This document shows positions 37,692 through 45,914 of a DNA stretch of 64,000 nt, piece by piece; the first letter of the stretch is position 1; every line of letters starts with the position of its first letter. Source of the stretch: Pigmentibacter ruber. Its GTDB lineage: Bacteria; Bdellovibrionota_B; Oligoflexia; Silvanigrellales; Silvanigrellaceae. Made by a program: the position numbers and the translations under genes. The notes beneath the pieces were generated by a model. It was not told the DNA's origin. It searched no databases and worked only from the letters and a program-made list of their open reading frames with translations. Where the stretch lies: positions 496,001 through 560,000 of the forward strand of contig NZ_WSSC01000001.1 of the NCBI RefSeq assembly GCF_009792895.1, written 5' to 3'.

Positions 37692-38606
37692 TTAGCGAAA
37701 TGCTCTGGAGATGAGATCTTCAAGAGATTGCTTATTTGTAGAGTTGTTATCTAAAATAACATTATCAATCAAGCGCACTTTTGAATCATTACTATCAATA
37801 AACTGGGCTATTGCAAGAACAGTTTCTTCTTGAATAGTGTTTTCAAATTTAATTGTAAGATCGGAAATCTTCCGGAATTCCAGGTATTGTGGCTCTAGTT
37901 GAAATTTATTTAATTCTTGTCGTGAAGCCTTTAGCAATTTAGTCACATTCGTTTCACCTTGCAAAAAAAGCTTTGCAGCAGCTGCTAAAGATTTTGGAAC
38001 TGCCGTTGCAATTTGTCTAGCTTCTGGTGAAAGATAGCGATTTCTACTGCTTAAAGCGAGACCATCTTCTTCTCTTACTGTGGGTACCATAATGATATTT
38101 GTAGTATGCACAAGATCAAGAACCATTTTTTTAACAACTTGTACTTGTTGAAAATCTTTTTGTCCTAAATACATTCTATCCGCTTGTACAAGATTCATTA
38201 GTAATAAAACAACAGTTGTTACACCATTGAAGTGCCCAGGTCTGTAAGCTCCACAAAGGACTTCAGTAATTCCGGAAACTGAAACTTGGGTGTTAAAATT
38301 ATTGGGATACATTTCTTCTACGGTAGGACAAAAAACCGCCTCGGCTCCTATGCTTTCAATTAAATCTATATCATTTTGAAATGTTCTTGGATATTTAGCA
38401 AAATCTTCTGTAGGACCAAATTGTTTAGGATTCACAAAGATGGAGACAACAGTACAATTGTTTTCATTTTTAGATTGCTTTATAAGTTGAGCATGACCTG
38501 CATGCAATGCACCCATTGTAGGGACGAATCCAATTGAATTTCTTTTTTCCTTTTGTTCTTTAATATATTTTAAAAATTCATGGCGACGGGTAAAAACTAG
38601 GGGCAC
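37692..38606 (-). CDS. panC: Pantoate--beta-alanine ligase
   Basis: A 304-residue cytoplasmic enzyme that condenses pantoate with beta-alanine using ATP, in coenzyme A synthesis. Signature blocks: FVPTMGALHAGHAQLI (the HIGH-type nucleotide motif), SIFVNPKQFGPTEDFAKYPR, LCGAYRPGHFNGVTTVV, YLGQKDFQQ and DGLALSSRNRYLS. It begins with GTG; GGAGG lies 9 bp upstream and overlaps the end of livF, only 5 bp away. It is thus translationally linked to an amino-acid transport operon, with plsB downstream. Confidence 0.97.
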   Translation of the reverse strand: MPLVFTRRHEFLKYIKEQKEKRNSIGFVPTMGALHAGHAQLIKQSKNENNCTVVSIFVNPKQFGPTEDFAKYPRTFQNDIDLIESIGAEAVFCPTVEEMYPNNFNTQVSVSGITEVLCGAYRPGHFNGVTTVVLLLMNLVQADRMYLGQKDFQQVQVVKKMVLDLVHTTNIIMVPTVREEDGLALSSRNRYLSPEARQIATAVPKSLAAAAKLFLQGETNVTKLLKASRQELNKFQLEPQYLEFRKISDLTIKFENTIQEETVLAIAQFIDSNDSKVRLIDNVILDNNSTNKQSLEDLISRAFR

Positions 38607-38611
38607 AGGAA

Positions 38612-39319
38612 TTAACCTCCAAGGTATGCCCGTTGAACATCTTTATCGTGGAGAAGTAAACTGGCTTCGCCTTGTTTAATAATTGTGCCGAGTTCTAAAA
38701 CGTATGCGCGGTGCGAAATTTTTAACGCTAAGCGTGCATTTTGCTCTGCTAACAATATTGTCATTCCCTCGCGATTGAGCTCAACGATAATTTTAAAAAT
38801 TTGTTGAACCACTAAAGGAGCAATCCCAAGACTAGGTTCGTCCAATAACAGTAACTTGGGTTTTGCCATGAGGGCACGGGCGATGGCAAGCATTTGTTGC
38901 TCCCCGCCAGATAACAAAATAGCTTTTTGATTTATACGTTCTCCAAGACGAGGAAACCAAGTTATCATACGATCAATATTTGTTTGAATTTCTTCCTTAC
39001 TAAATGAAAAAGCAAAACATCCCATTAAAAGATTTTCTTTTACAGACATGTCAGGAAAAACCATTCTGCCTTCTGGAGATTGACTGATTCCTAATGTAAC
39101 AATTTCGTGAGTTGCTAAAGATTGGATGTAATTATCAATAAATTTAATTTTACCAGACTTTGCTTTTATTAAACCAGAGATAGTTCTGAGAAATGTAGTT
39201 TTTCCAGCTCCATTGCTGCCTACTAAAGAAACAATTTCACCTGGAAATACATCTATTTGGATATTTTTTAATGCTTGAATAGCACCATATTCAACAGAAA
39301 GATTTTCAACGTGCAGCAT
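38612..39319 (-). CDS. livF: Branched-chain amino-acid ABC transporter ATP-binding protein LivF
   Basis: A 235-residue ATPase. Walker A is GSNGAGKTTFLR, the signature is LLSGGEQQMLAIARALM and Walker B LLLLDEPSLG; the order LSVEYGAIQAL at the N-terminus and ILLAEQNARLALK before the H-loop region mark the LivF type. It powers import of branched-chain amino acids or other ligands together with LivG. One base separates it from livG upstream. Confidence 0.95.
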   Translation of the reverse strand: MLHVENLSVEYGAIQALKNIQIDVFPGEIVSLVGSNGAGKTTFLRTISGLIKAKSGKIKFIDNYIQSLATHEIVTLGISQSPEGRMVFPDMSVKENLLMGCFAFSFSKEEIQTNIDRMITWFPRLGERINQKAILLSGGEQQMLAIARALMAKPKLLLLDEPSLGIAPLVVQQIFKIIVELNREGMTILLAEQNARLALKISHRAYVLELGTIIKQGEASLLLHDKDVQRAYLGG

Positions 39320-39320
39320 A

Positions 39321-40121
39321 TTATGATTCCTTTTCCATTTTTACGATAAAGTCATCTTCAACATCAGAACCTAAATATGCTTCAATTACTTCATGATTTG
39401 TTTGGATTTCTTTTGGTAACCCTTCTGCAATGACACTGCCATAATTCAAAACTGTAATGTGTTCACATAAATTCATTACAAACTTCATATCGTGTTCAAT
39501 TAGTAAGATTGATATATTTTGTTTTGAAATTTTTTTAACGAGTTCTTGTAATGCTAATTTTTCAGTTGGATTCATTCCAGCAGCAGGCTCATCTAATAAT
39601 AATAATTTAGGATTAGTCATTAATGCTCGGGCAATTTCTAATTTTCTTTGTAAGCCATAAGGTAACGAAGTAGCAGGAAAATCTTTAAATTTTTCTAAAC
39701 CACAAAAATGGAGAAGTTCTTCCATTTTCTTTTGCAACTCTTTTTCTTTTTTTCTGGTCTTCGGTAAAAAGAATAATGAAGAGAAAAAATCACCTTCTCT
39801 TTCAATAGCAGCACCAGAAAGAATATTTTCACTTACTGTCATATTTGAAAATAATCGAATATTTTGAAATGTTCTAGCTACATGGTAATGAGCAATGAAG
39901 TGTGTTGGTAATCCTACTAATTCTTTGTTATCAATTAAAACTGATCCCGAAAAAGGTTTATACACACCTGTTATAATATTAAATACAGTAGTTTTTCCAG
40001 CACCATTAGGACCTATAACTCCAGAAATACCACCTTTTCTTACATTGATATGAAAATTATTTAAAGCAACAAGGCCACCAAATTTAACTGTTACGTTTGT
40101 AATTGAAAGTATATTAGACAT
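39321..40121 (-). CDS. livG: Branched-chain amino-acid ABC transporter ATP-binding protein LivG
   Basis: A 266-residue ATPase with Walker A GPNGAGKTTVFN, the LivG-typical VARTFQNIRLFSNMTVSENI and signature region LPYGLQRKLEIARALMT, Walker B LLLLDEPAAGMNPTE and the H-loop LLIEHDMKFVM. Its start overlaps the end of livM by 8 bp. It pairs with LivF on the inner face of the membrane. Confidence 0.96.
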   Translation of the reverse strand: MSNILSITNVTVKFGGLVALNNFHINVRKGGISGVIGPNGAGKTTVFNIITGVYKPFSGSVLIDNKELVGLPTHFIAHYHVARTFQNIRLFSNMTVSENILSGAAIEREGDFFSSLFFLPKTRKKEKELQKKMEELLHFCGLEKFKDFPATSLPYGLQRKLEIARALMTNPKLLLLDEPAAGMNPTEKLALQELVKKISKQNISILLIEHDMKFVMNLCEHITVLNYGSVIAEGLPKEIQTNHEVIEAYLGSDVEDDFIVKMEKES

Positions 40122-41073
40122 GAGTAGACCTCATTTTTTTTAAGTTTTCTATCAAAGATGCTACTCCTTTTGGATTAAGTAACATAATTATGATAACTAA
40201 AACAGAAAAAACTAAAGTCCTATTTGAAAATATAGAATCAAATATAGTAACAAATGAATTGCTTATAAAACCTTTGTCAACTAAAGATAGTAAAAAAGGA
40301 TTTGTGATTTGGGGGATAAAACGGAGTAATTCTGGGATGAGGACAATAATTAAAGCGCCAAAAATGCTTCCAAAAACGCTATACATTCCACCGATCACAA
40401 CAGCTAGCACTAAAACAACACTATTATAAAATCCAGCTTCATCTGGGCTAATAAATTGTAATGTGTGTGCATAAAAAACACCTGCTAGACCTGCTAAAGA
40501 AGAACCTATTAGAAAAGATATAATTTTTGTTTTATAGATATTAATTCCTATGCTTTTAGCAGAAATCTCATCATCTCTTGTTGCTCGGACAGCAAAACCT
40601 AAATTTGTTTTATAAAATTTAATTATAAAAAGTGCTACAATAAACATTATAAAAAAGATTAACAAGCCAGATCCTAATTTTGGGATATCTTTAAAACCTC
40701 TTGTGCCACCAACAAAATCTAAATTTTTAAATACAGTAGCAACTATTTCACCAACACCAAGTGTTGCCATAGCTAAGTAATCGCCCCTTAATTTTAAACA
40801 AGGAATAGCAACTATAAGACCACTACAAGCAGCACTTATCATCCCAACTAAACAAGCTAAGAAAAGCATTAAACTATGATTTTCAATTCCCAATTTTGGT
40901 GCCAAGAACACAGTAAATATAGCAGAAGTGTAACCACCTACAGTATAAAAAGCGGCATGTCCTAAAGATAATAATCCTGTTCCGCCAAGAATAATTTGCA
41001 AACTCATGGCTTGAATTGCAAGTATACAAAACATTATAAATGGGAGTTGTATATAATTTAAAATATCGCTCAT
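40114..41073 (-). CDS. livM: Branched-chain amino-acid ABC transporter permease LivM
   Basis: A 319-residue membrane protein with about eight to ten hydrophobic segments. The family pattern is clear: LSLGHAAFYTVGGYTSA, LRGDYLAMATLGVGEIV, GGTRGFKDIP and AVRATRDDEISAKSIGINIYKTK (the EAA-like ATPase contact). Near the C-terminus, VLAVVIGGMYSVFGSIFGALII is typical. It lies between livH (4-bp gap) and livG (8-bp overlap). Confidence 0.95.
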   Translation of the reverse strand: MSDILNYIQLPFIMFCILAIQAMSLQIILGGTGLLSLGHAAFYTVGGYTSAIFTVFLAPKLGIENHSLMLFLACLVGMISAACSGLIVAIPCLKLRGDYLAMATLGVGEIVATVFKNLDFVGGTRGFKDIPKLGSGLLIFFIMFIVALFIIKFYKTNLGFAVRATRDDEISAKSIGINIYKTKIISFLIGSSLAGLAGVFYAHTLQFISPDEAGFYNSVVLVLAVVIGGMYSVFGSIFGALIIVLIPELLRFIPQITNPFLLSLVDKGFISNSFVTIFDSIFSNRTLVFSVLVIIIMLLNPKGVASLIENLKKMRSTHV

Positions 41074-41077
41074 AGTT

Positions 41078-41959
41078 TTATACTTTTACTAGTTGTGCTC
41101 TACCTAATATTCCTTGCGGTCTAACAAGTAAAACAATAATTAATAAGACAAAAGCAAAGCCATCTTTGTAAGTTGAAAGTTCATAACTTACAAGCATGCT
41201 TTCAGAAATACCTAAAAATAATCCACCAAGAACTGCTCCTTTTAAATCACCAATTCCTCCTAAAACAGCGGCTGCGAAAGCTTTTAAACCAGCATTTACA
41301 CCCATTAGTGGAAAAATTTGGTTTGTTGCCATGCCTTGTATTGTTCCTGCAATAACAGCAAGCATTGCACCTATAAAAAAAGTTAAACTAACTGTTCTAT
41401 CAAAAGGAACTCCACAAATTTTTGAGGCATCAGTGTGCATAGCCAATGCTCTAATCCCTTTTCCTGCTTTTGTTTTATTTAAAAAGAGTTCAAGAGAAAT
41501 AACTAATAATATTGTTAATAAGAAAATTCCAATATCTCTGATTCTAACAAATAAATCTCCAAAGGTTAAAATGTTTCCAGGTATATTTATTGGATAACTT
41601 AACGAATTGGGAGAGAATAAAACCTGGACAATATTTTGGAGAAAAAGACTCATTGCAACGGCTGTAATTAAAGGAGCAAGTCTATTGTGTTTCCTTAACG
41701 GTTTATAGGCTACTCGTTCAATAACAATAGCAATAACACCAACAGCTAAAATTGCTAATAAAAGAGCAGCCCAAATAGGTGTTCCTATGGTTAATAAAAG
41801 CATTACAAAATAAGCACCAAGCATGAATAATTCACCATGTGCAAAGTTCACAAATTGTAAAATTCCAAAAACCATTGAATAGCCAATAGCAATTAATGCA
41901 TATAAACTACCTATTGCAATTCCATCAATAACAGCCTGAATAAAGTCTATCATAATCAT
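41078..41959 (-). CDS. livH: Branched-chain amino-acid ABC transporter permease LivH
   Basis: A 293-residue membrane protein with GSLYALIAIGYSMVFGILQFVNFAHGELFMLGAY, quoted in part as IGYSMVFGILQFVNFAHGE, the LivH hallmark, followed by KGIRALAMHTDASKICGVPFDRT (EAA-like loop) and FAAAVLGGIGDLKGAVLGG. The ATG at 41959 follows AAGGTAAC; a second ATG two codons later is possible. It lies 25 bp after the first binding-protein gene. Confidence 0.95.
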   Translation of the reverse strand: MIMIDFIQAVIDGIAIGSLYALIAIGYSMVFGILQFVNFAHGELFMLGAYFVMLLLTIGTPIWAALLLAILAVGVIAIVIERVAYKPLRKHNRLAPLITAVAMSLFLQNIVQVLFSPNSLSYPINIPGNILTFGDLFVRIRDIGIFLLTILLVISLELFLNKTKAGKGIRALAMHTDASKICGVPFDRTVSLTFFIGAMLAVIAGTIQGMATNQIFPLMGVNAGLKAFAAAVLGGIGDLKGAVLGGLFLGISESMLVSYELSTYKDGFAFVLLIIVLLVRPQGILGRAQLVKV

Positions 41960-41984
41960 GTTACCTTAAAATTAGAGTCTTTTA

Positions 41985-43124
41985 TTACAGTTTATCAGGC
42001 GCAATACTAGTTACGTACTTATATCCGTTAGGTACATATTCAAGTATAACAGCTGGCTTAATGGGATTATGATTCCTATCCATAGTAATATTTCCAGTTA
42101 TACCATGAAAATCTTTTATTTTCGAGAGAGCTTCAGTTATTTTTTCAGAGTCATATTTATCAATACCTTTTAATGCATGAATGATAATGTTGAATGTATC
42201 GTATCCTAACGCCGCATGTGCGCTTGGTTTTGCTTGGTAACGTTTAGAATAATTTTCTATAAAGGATTTAACTTTTGGCTCATCACTATCAGTTGAATAA
42301 TGTGTTGAAGTATATCCTCCAATTTCAGCTCCTTTTGCAATCATACGCAATTCTGGGGTAAACCATCCATCGCCACCCAACATTTTTGTTTTTATGCCAA
42401 GTTCTTTAGCTTCACGCAGAATAACACCCACTTGTTGATGAAAGCCTGGAATAAAAACAACATCTGGTTTCAATTTCCGCACATCACCTAGTTGAGCTGT
42501 AAAGCTGGTATCTTTTTGTGAATATTTAAGTACTTTGCTAATTTGTCCACCTGCTTTAGTAAAAGTTGTTTTAAAGCTGTCGCTCAAGCCTTTCGAGTAA
42601 TCTGAATCGGAATCTTCAAGAATAATTGCTGACTTAGCACTTAAATTTTTGACGGCAAAATTTGCCATAACAACACCCTGAAAGCTATCAATAAAACAAG
42701 TTCTAAAAACATATTTTTTTCCTAAAGTAACTGCATCGTTTGTTGCTGCAGGAGATATAATAGGAATTTTTGCTTTTTCAGCTATTGATGCTGCTGCTAT
42801 TGCGTTGGAACTAATAACTTCAGCAATCACTACTGAAACTTTATCAGATGTTATTAGTTTATTTATCCCTTTAGCTGCTTCTAAAGGAGTACTTTGAGTG
42901 TCTTCTACAACCAATTTAATTTTTAAATTGGGATCATTATAATTTTTTATGGCTAAATCAATTCCATTTTTAGCCTCTTTTCCATAAAAGGCTTGACTTC
43001 CAGTTAAAGGAAGTAGTACTCCTATTTTTATTTCTTTTGCATAAGTAAAATTTATTGTAGTTATAGAAACAAAGCTTGATACTATAATTGATTTAAATTT
43101 ACTAAAGTAGCAGTTTTTTAGCAT
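41985..43124 (-). CDS. LivK-type periplasmic binding protein, copy 1
   Basis: A 379-residue exported binding protein (Leu/Ile/Val-binding, type I fold). A signal peptide ends near YAK (residue ~30). Key blocks: IGVLLPLTGSQAFYGKEAKNG, VVIAEVISSNAIAAASIAEKAKIPIISPAATND, EDSDSDYSKGLSD and GFHQQVGVILREAKELGI. It is the copy nearest livH, separated by 25 bp, so it is the likely partner of the permease. The three copies in this locus share long motifs, suggesting tandem duplication with later divergence; ligands unknown. Confidence 0.92.
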   Translation of the reverse strand: MLKNCYFSKFKSIIVSSFVSITTINFTYAKEIKIGVLLPLTGSQAFYGKEAKNGIDLAIKNYNDPNLKIKLVVEDTQSTPLEAAKGINKLITSDKVSVVIAEVISSNAIAAASIAEKAKIPIISPAATNDAVTLGKKYVFRTCFIDSFQGVVMANFAVKNLSAKSAIILEDSDSDYSKGLSDSFKTTFTKAGGQISKVLKYSQKDTSFTAQLGDVRKLKPDVVFIPGFHQQVGVILREAKELGIKTKMLGGDGWFTPELRMIAKGAEIGGYTSTHYSTDSDEPKVKSFIENYSKRYQAKPSAHAALGYDTFNIIIHALKGIDKYDSEKITEALSKIKDFHGITGNITMDRNHNPIKPAVILEYVPNGYKYVTSIAPDKL

Positions 43125-43262
43125 ACTAATCCCTCATATAAAAATAGTAGTGTTGTCGAACGGAAACTCTTTTATCATTTTTTCTAATTAATTAAAAGTA
43201 ACTAAATTATTTTATTAGCAATTGTTAATTAAGAAAAAATATGTTTTGTTTTAAAATATTAA

Positions 43263-44393
43263 TTAATTATTTTTCACAGGATTTATATTGGTCACATATT
43301 TATAACCCGTTTGGGTCAACTCTAAGATAACAGCAGATTTTAAAGCATTATGGTTTTTATCCATTGAGATGGTACCGGTAACACCTGAAAAATTCTTTAA
43401 ATTAGATAAATATGAATTGATTTCTTCTGATGTGTTTGGAGATGAAGATTTAAATGCAGAGAACACAATTTTAGCAGTATCGTAACCTAATGCTGAAAAG
43501 GAACTAGGTTCTACTTTAAATTTATCTTTATAATTTTTAATAAATTCTTGCAATTTTTGTGAGGGCATGTCTGGTGAATAATGAGTTGAAATATATCCAC
43601 CTTGTTCAGCACCATTTGCAATTGTTCTTAACTCTTTGGTATCCCAGCCATCACCACCTAAAAATTTAGTATTGATATTTAGCTCTTTTGCTTCACGTAA
43701 AATCACGCCAACTTGTTGATGGAAGCCTGGAATAAAAATTACTTCAGGCTTTAGTTTCCTTATTTCTCCAAGTTGTGGAGTAAATGAAGTATCTTTTTGA
43801 GAGTATTTTATTACCTTTAAAACCTTTCCACCATCTTCCACAAATTTTTTGGAAAAATTGTTACTCAGACCAATACTATAGTCAGAATCTATATCTTGCA
43901 GAATGACTGCGGTTTTTGTTTTTAACTGTTGAACAGCAAAATTTGCCATCACCAGTCCTTGGAAACTATCTGTAAAACAAGTCCGATAGATGTATTTTTT
44001 GTCTTTTGTTACGCTATCATTTGTAGAAGCAGGAGAAACGAGTGGTACTTTTGCTTTTTCTGCTATAGAACCTGCTGCAATTGTATTTGAGCTAACCAAA
44101 TCACCAATGATCACTGGTACTTTATCTGATGTTAATAATTTATTTGCACTTTTTGCAGCTTCACTAGGGGAGCTTTGGCTATCTTCGTAAACAAACTTAA
44201 ATTTAGTTTGTGGATTTTTTGAGTTGTATTCTGCTAAGGCAAGTTCTAAACCATTTTTTGTTTCTTTACCGTAATATGCTTGTGGTCCAGTCAAAGAAAT
44301 AATGACACCAATTTTATTTTCGCCGGCAAATAATGGACTAAAATAAAAAGTTACACAGCTAAAAATAATTGAATTAATCTTTATTAATTTCAT
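43263..44393 (-). CDS. LivK-type periplasmic binding protein, copy 2
   Basis: A 376-residue paralogue of the neighbouring binding proteins. The ATG at 44393 is preferred over a GTG three codons upstream because a G-rich stretch (GGGTGG) lies close before it; the signal peptide then ends near LFA-G (residue ~23). It has the blocks ISLTGPQAYYGKETKNG, GDLVSSNTIAAGSIAEKAKVPLVSPASTND and IPGFHQQVGVILREAKEL. It is separated from copy 1 by about 138 bp of AT-rich DNA and from copy 3 by about 197 bp, so separate promoters are likely. Confidence 0.92.
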   Translation of the reverse strand: MKLIKINSIIFSCVTFYFSPLFAGENKIGVIISLTGPQAYYGKETKNGLELALAEYNSKNPQTKFKFVYEDSQSSPSEAAKSANKLLTSDKVPVIIGDLVSSNTIAAGSIAEKAKVPLVSPASTNDSVTKDKKYIYRTCFTDSFQGLVMANFAVQQLKTKTAVILQDIDSDYSIGLSNNFSKKFVEDGGKVLKVIKYSQKDTSFTPQLGEIRKLKPEVIFIPGFHQQVGVILREAKELNINTKFLGGDGWDTKELRTIANGAEQGGYISTHYSPDMPSQKLQEFIKNYKDKFKVEPSSFSALGYDTAKIVFSAFKSSSPNTSEEINSYLSNLKNFSGVTGTISMDKNHNALKSAVILELTQTGYKYVTNINPVKNN

Positions 44394-44590
44394 TCTGGCC
44401 ACCCAATCTATATTATTTTTTTATAACTCTTTGTACAGCTTTTCAGAAAGTAAAAAAAAATTACAAAGCAATTTTCAAGAGAATTGAGAGATAACATTTT
44501 TTTCATAAAATAGCAAATTAATTTAATTTAGATAAATTAACATTAAATTACCAGAAGATTAAATATAAAAGATTACTTGTAAAAGAATAG

Positions 44591-45721
44591 TTATGGATTA
44601 ACCGTTGAAATATATTTGTAACCATTTGGAATAAATTCAAGAACAACCGCTGGTTTTGTAGGATTATGGTTTTTATCCATTGAAATCATTCCTGTCACAC
44701 CTTCAAACTTTTGGATAGCGGCAAGCCCTTCTGTAATTTTCTCTGGTTCTGCTGAATTTTTATTTTTAATTGCATTTCTTACCATATAAATCGAATCGTA
44801 AGCTAAGGCAGCAAAAGAACTCGGTTCTTCTTTAAACTTTGCCTTATACGCTTTTACAAATGCTTGCAGCTTTTTATTATCACCAGTTGCTATGTAGTGA
44901 TTAGAAATATAACTACCATTCTCAGCTCCTTTTGCTATTTGGCGTAGTTCAGGGGTATCCCAACCATCTCCACCCAGAATTTTTGCAGATATTTGAAGAT
45001 CTTTTGATTCTCGTAAGATAACTCCAACTTGCTGGTGAAACCCAGGAATAAACAAAATATCTGGTTTGATTTTTCTAACTTCCGTCAATTGGGCGCTGTA
45101 AGAAGTGTCTTTTTGTGAATAACGTAATATTTTTGTAACTTTTCCACCGTTTTTTGTAAAATTTTCCACAAAGCTCTTACTTAATCCTTTGCTGTAATCA
45201 GAATCGGAATCTTCCATAACAATTGCAGTTTTGGCTTTTAGAGTAGAGGTAGCAAACGTTGCCATGACGGTTCCTTGAAAACTATCAATAAAGCATGCCC
45301 GAAATACATATTTTTTTTGAAAAGTGACACTATCATTTGTAGCTGCGGGAGAAATAATTGGAATTTTTGATTTTTCAGCAATCGAAGCTGCTGCTATTGT
45401 ATTTGAACTTGTAACATCACCAATAGCAACTGCTATTTTATCTGAAGTTACCAGTTTATTTATCGCTTTAGCAGCCTCAGCAGGTGTGCTGAGTGAATCT
45501 TCAATGATGAGTTTTATTTTTGGTTCTGAATTTCCCATTTCTGCTAATGCCAGTTCCATCCCTTTCTTTGCATCTTGACCATAAGATCCCAATGTGCCCG
45601 TCATGGAAAGAACTGCTCCGACTTTTACTTCTAATCCTATGGCTGAGGAAAAAAATGTTAAACCGTTTAAAATAAGAAAAGTCTTTAAATTTCGCTTTAT
45701 GTTAGTTCTATAAAGAAGCAT
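44591..45721 (-). CDS. LivK-type periplasmic binding protein, copy 3
   Basis: A 376-residue paralogue and the first of the array in transcription order. The signal peptide appears to end near AIG (residue ~28). Blocks are VLSMTGTLGSYGQDAKKG, GDVTSSNTIAAASIAEKSKIPIISPAATND, MEDSDSDYSKGLSK and GFHQQVGVILRESKDL. Differences from copies 1 and 2 in the ligand-facing segments (TLGSYGQDA instead of QAFYGKEA or QAYYGKET) suggest a different ligand preference. Confidence 0.92.
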   Translation of the reverse strand: MLLYRTNIKRNLKTFLILNGLTFFSSAIGLEVKVGAVLSMTGTLGSYGQDAKKGMELALAEMGNSEPKIKLIIEDSLSTPAEAAKAINKLVTSDKIAVAIGDVTSSNTIAAASIAEKSKIPIISPAATNDSVTFQKKYVFRACFIDSFQGTVMATFATSTLKAKTAIVMEDSDSDYSKGLSKSFVENFTKNGGKVTKILRYSQKDTSYSAQLTEVRKIKPDILFIPGFHQQVGVILRESKDLQISAKILGGDGWDTPELRQIAKGAENGSYISNHYIATGDNKKLQAFVKAYKAKFKEEPSSFAALAYDSIYMVRNAIKNKNSAEPEKITEGLAAIQKFEGVTGMISMDKNHNPTKPAVVLEFIPNGYKYISTVNP

Positions 45722-45914
45722 AAAATAACCTCAAACGGTGGTAAGGTGAAAAAATAGAACGGAATAACTAACGGAATATTAAAAGATTATCCCAGATTTG
45801 AGAAAAACTTCAAGATGAATTTTAAAATAGGTTGTTTCTAAAATTGATATTTAATAGATTTCTTTTTAGGAAGTTAAGTTTGCTTCTAAATTTAAGAACT
45901 GATTGAGGAATATT

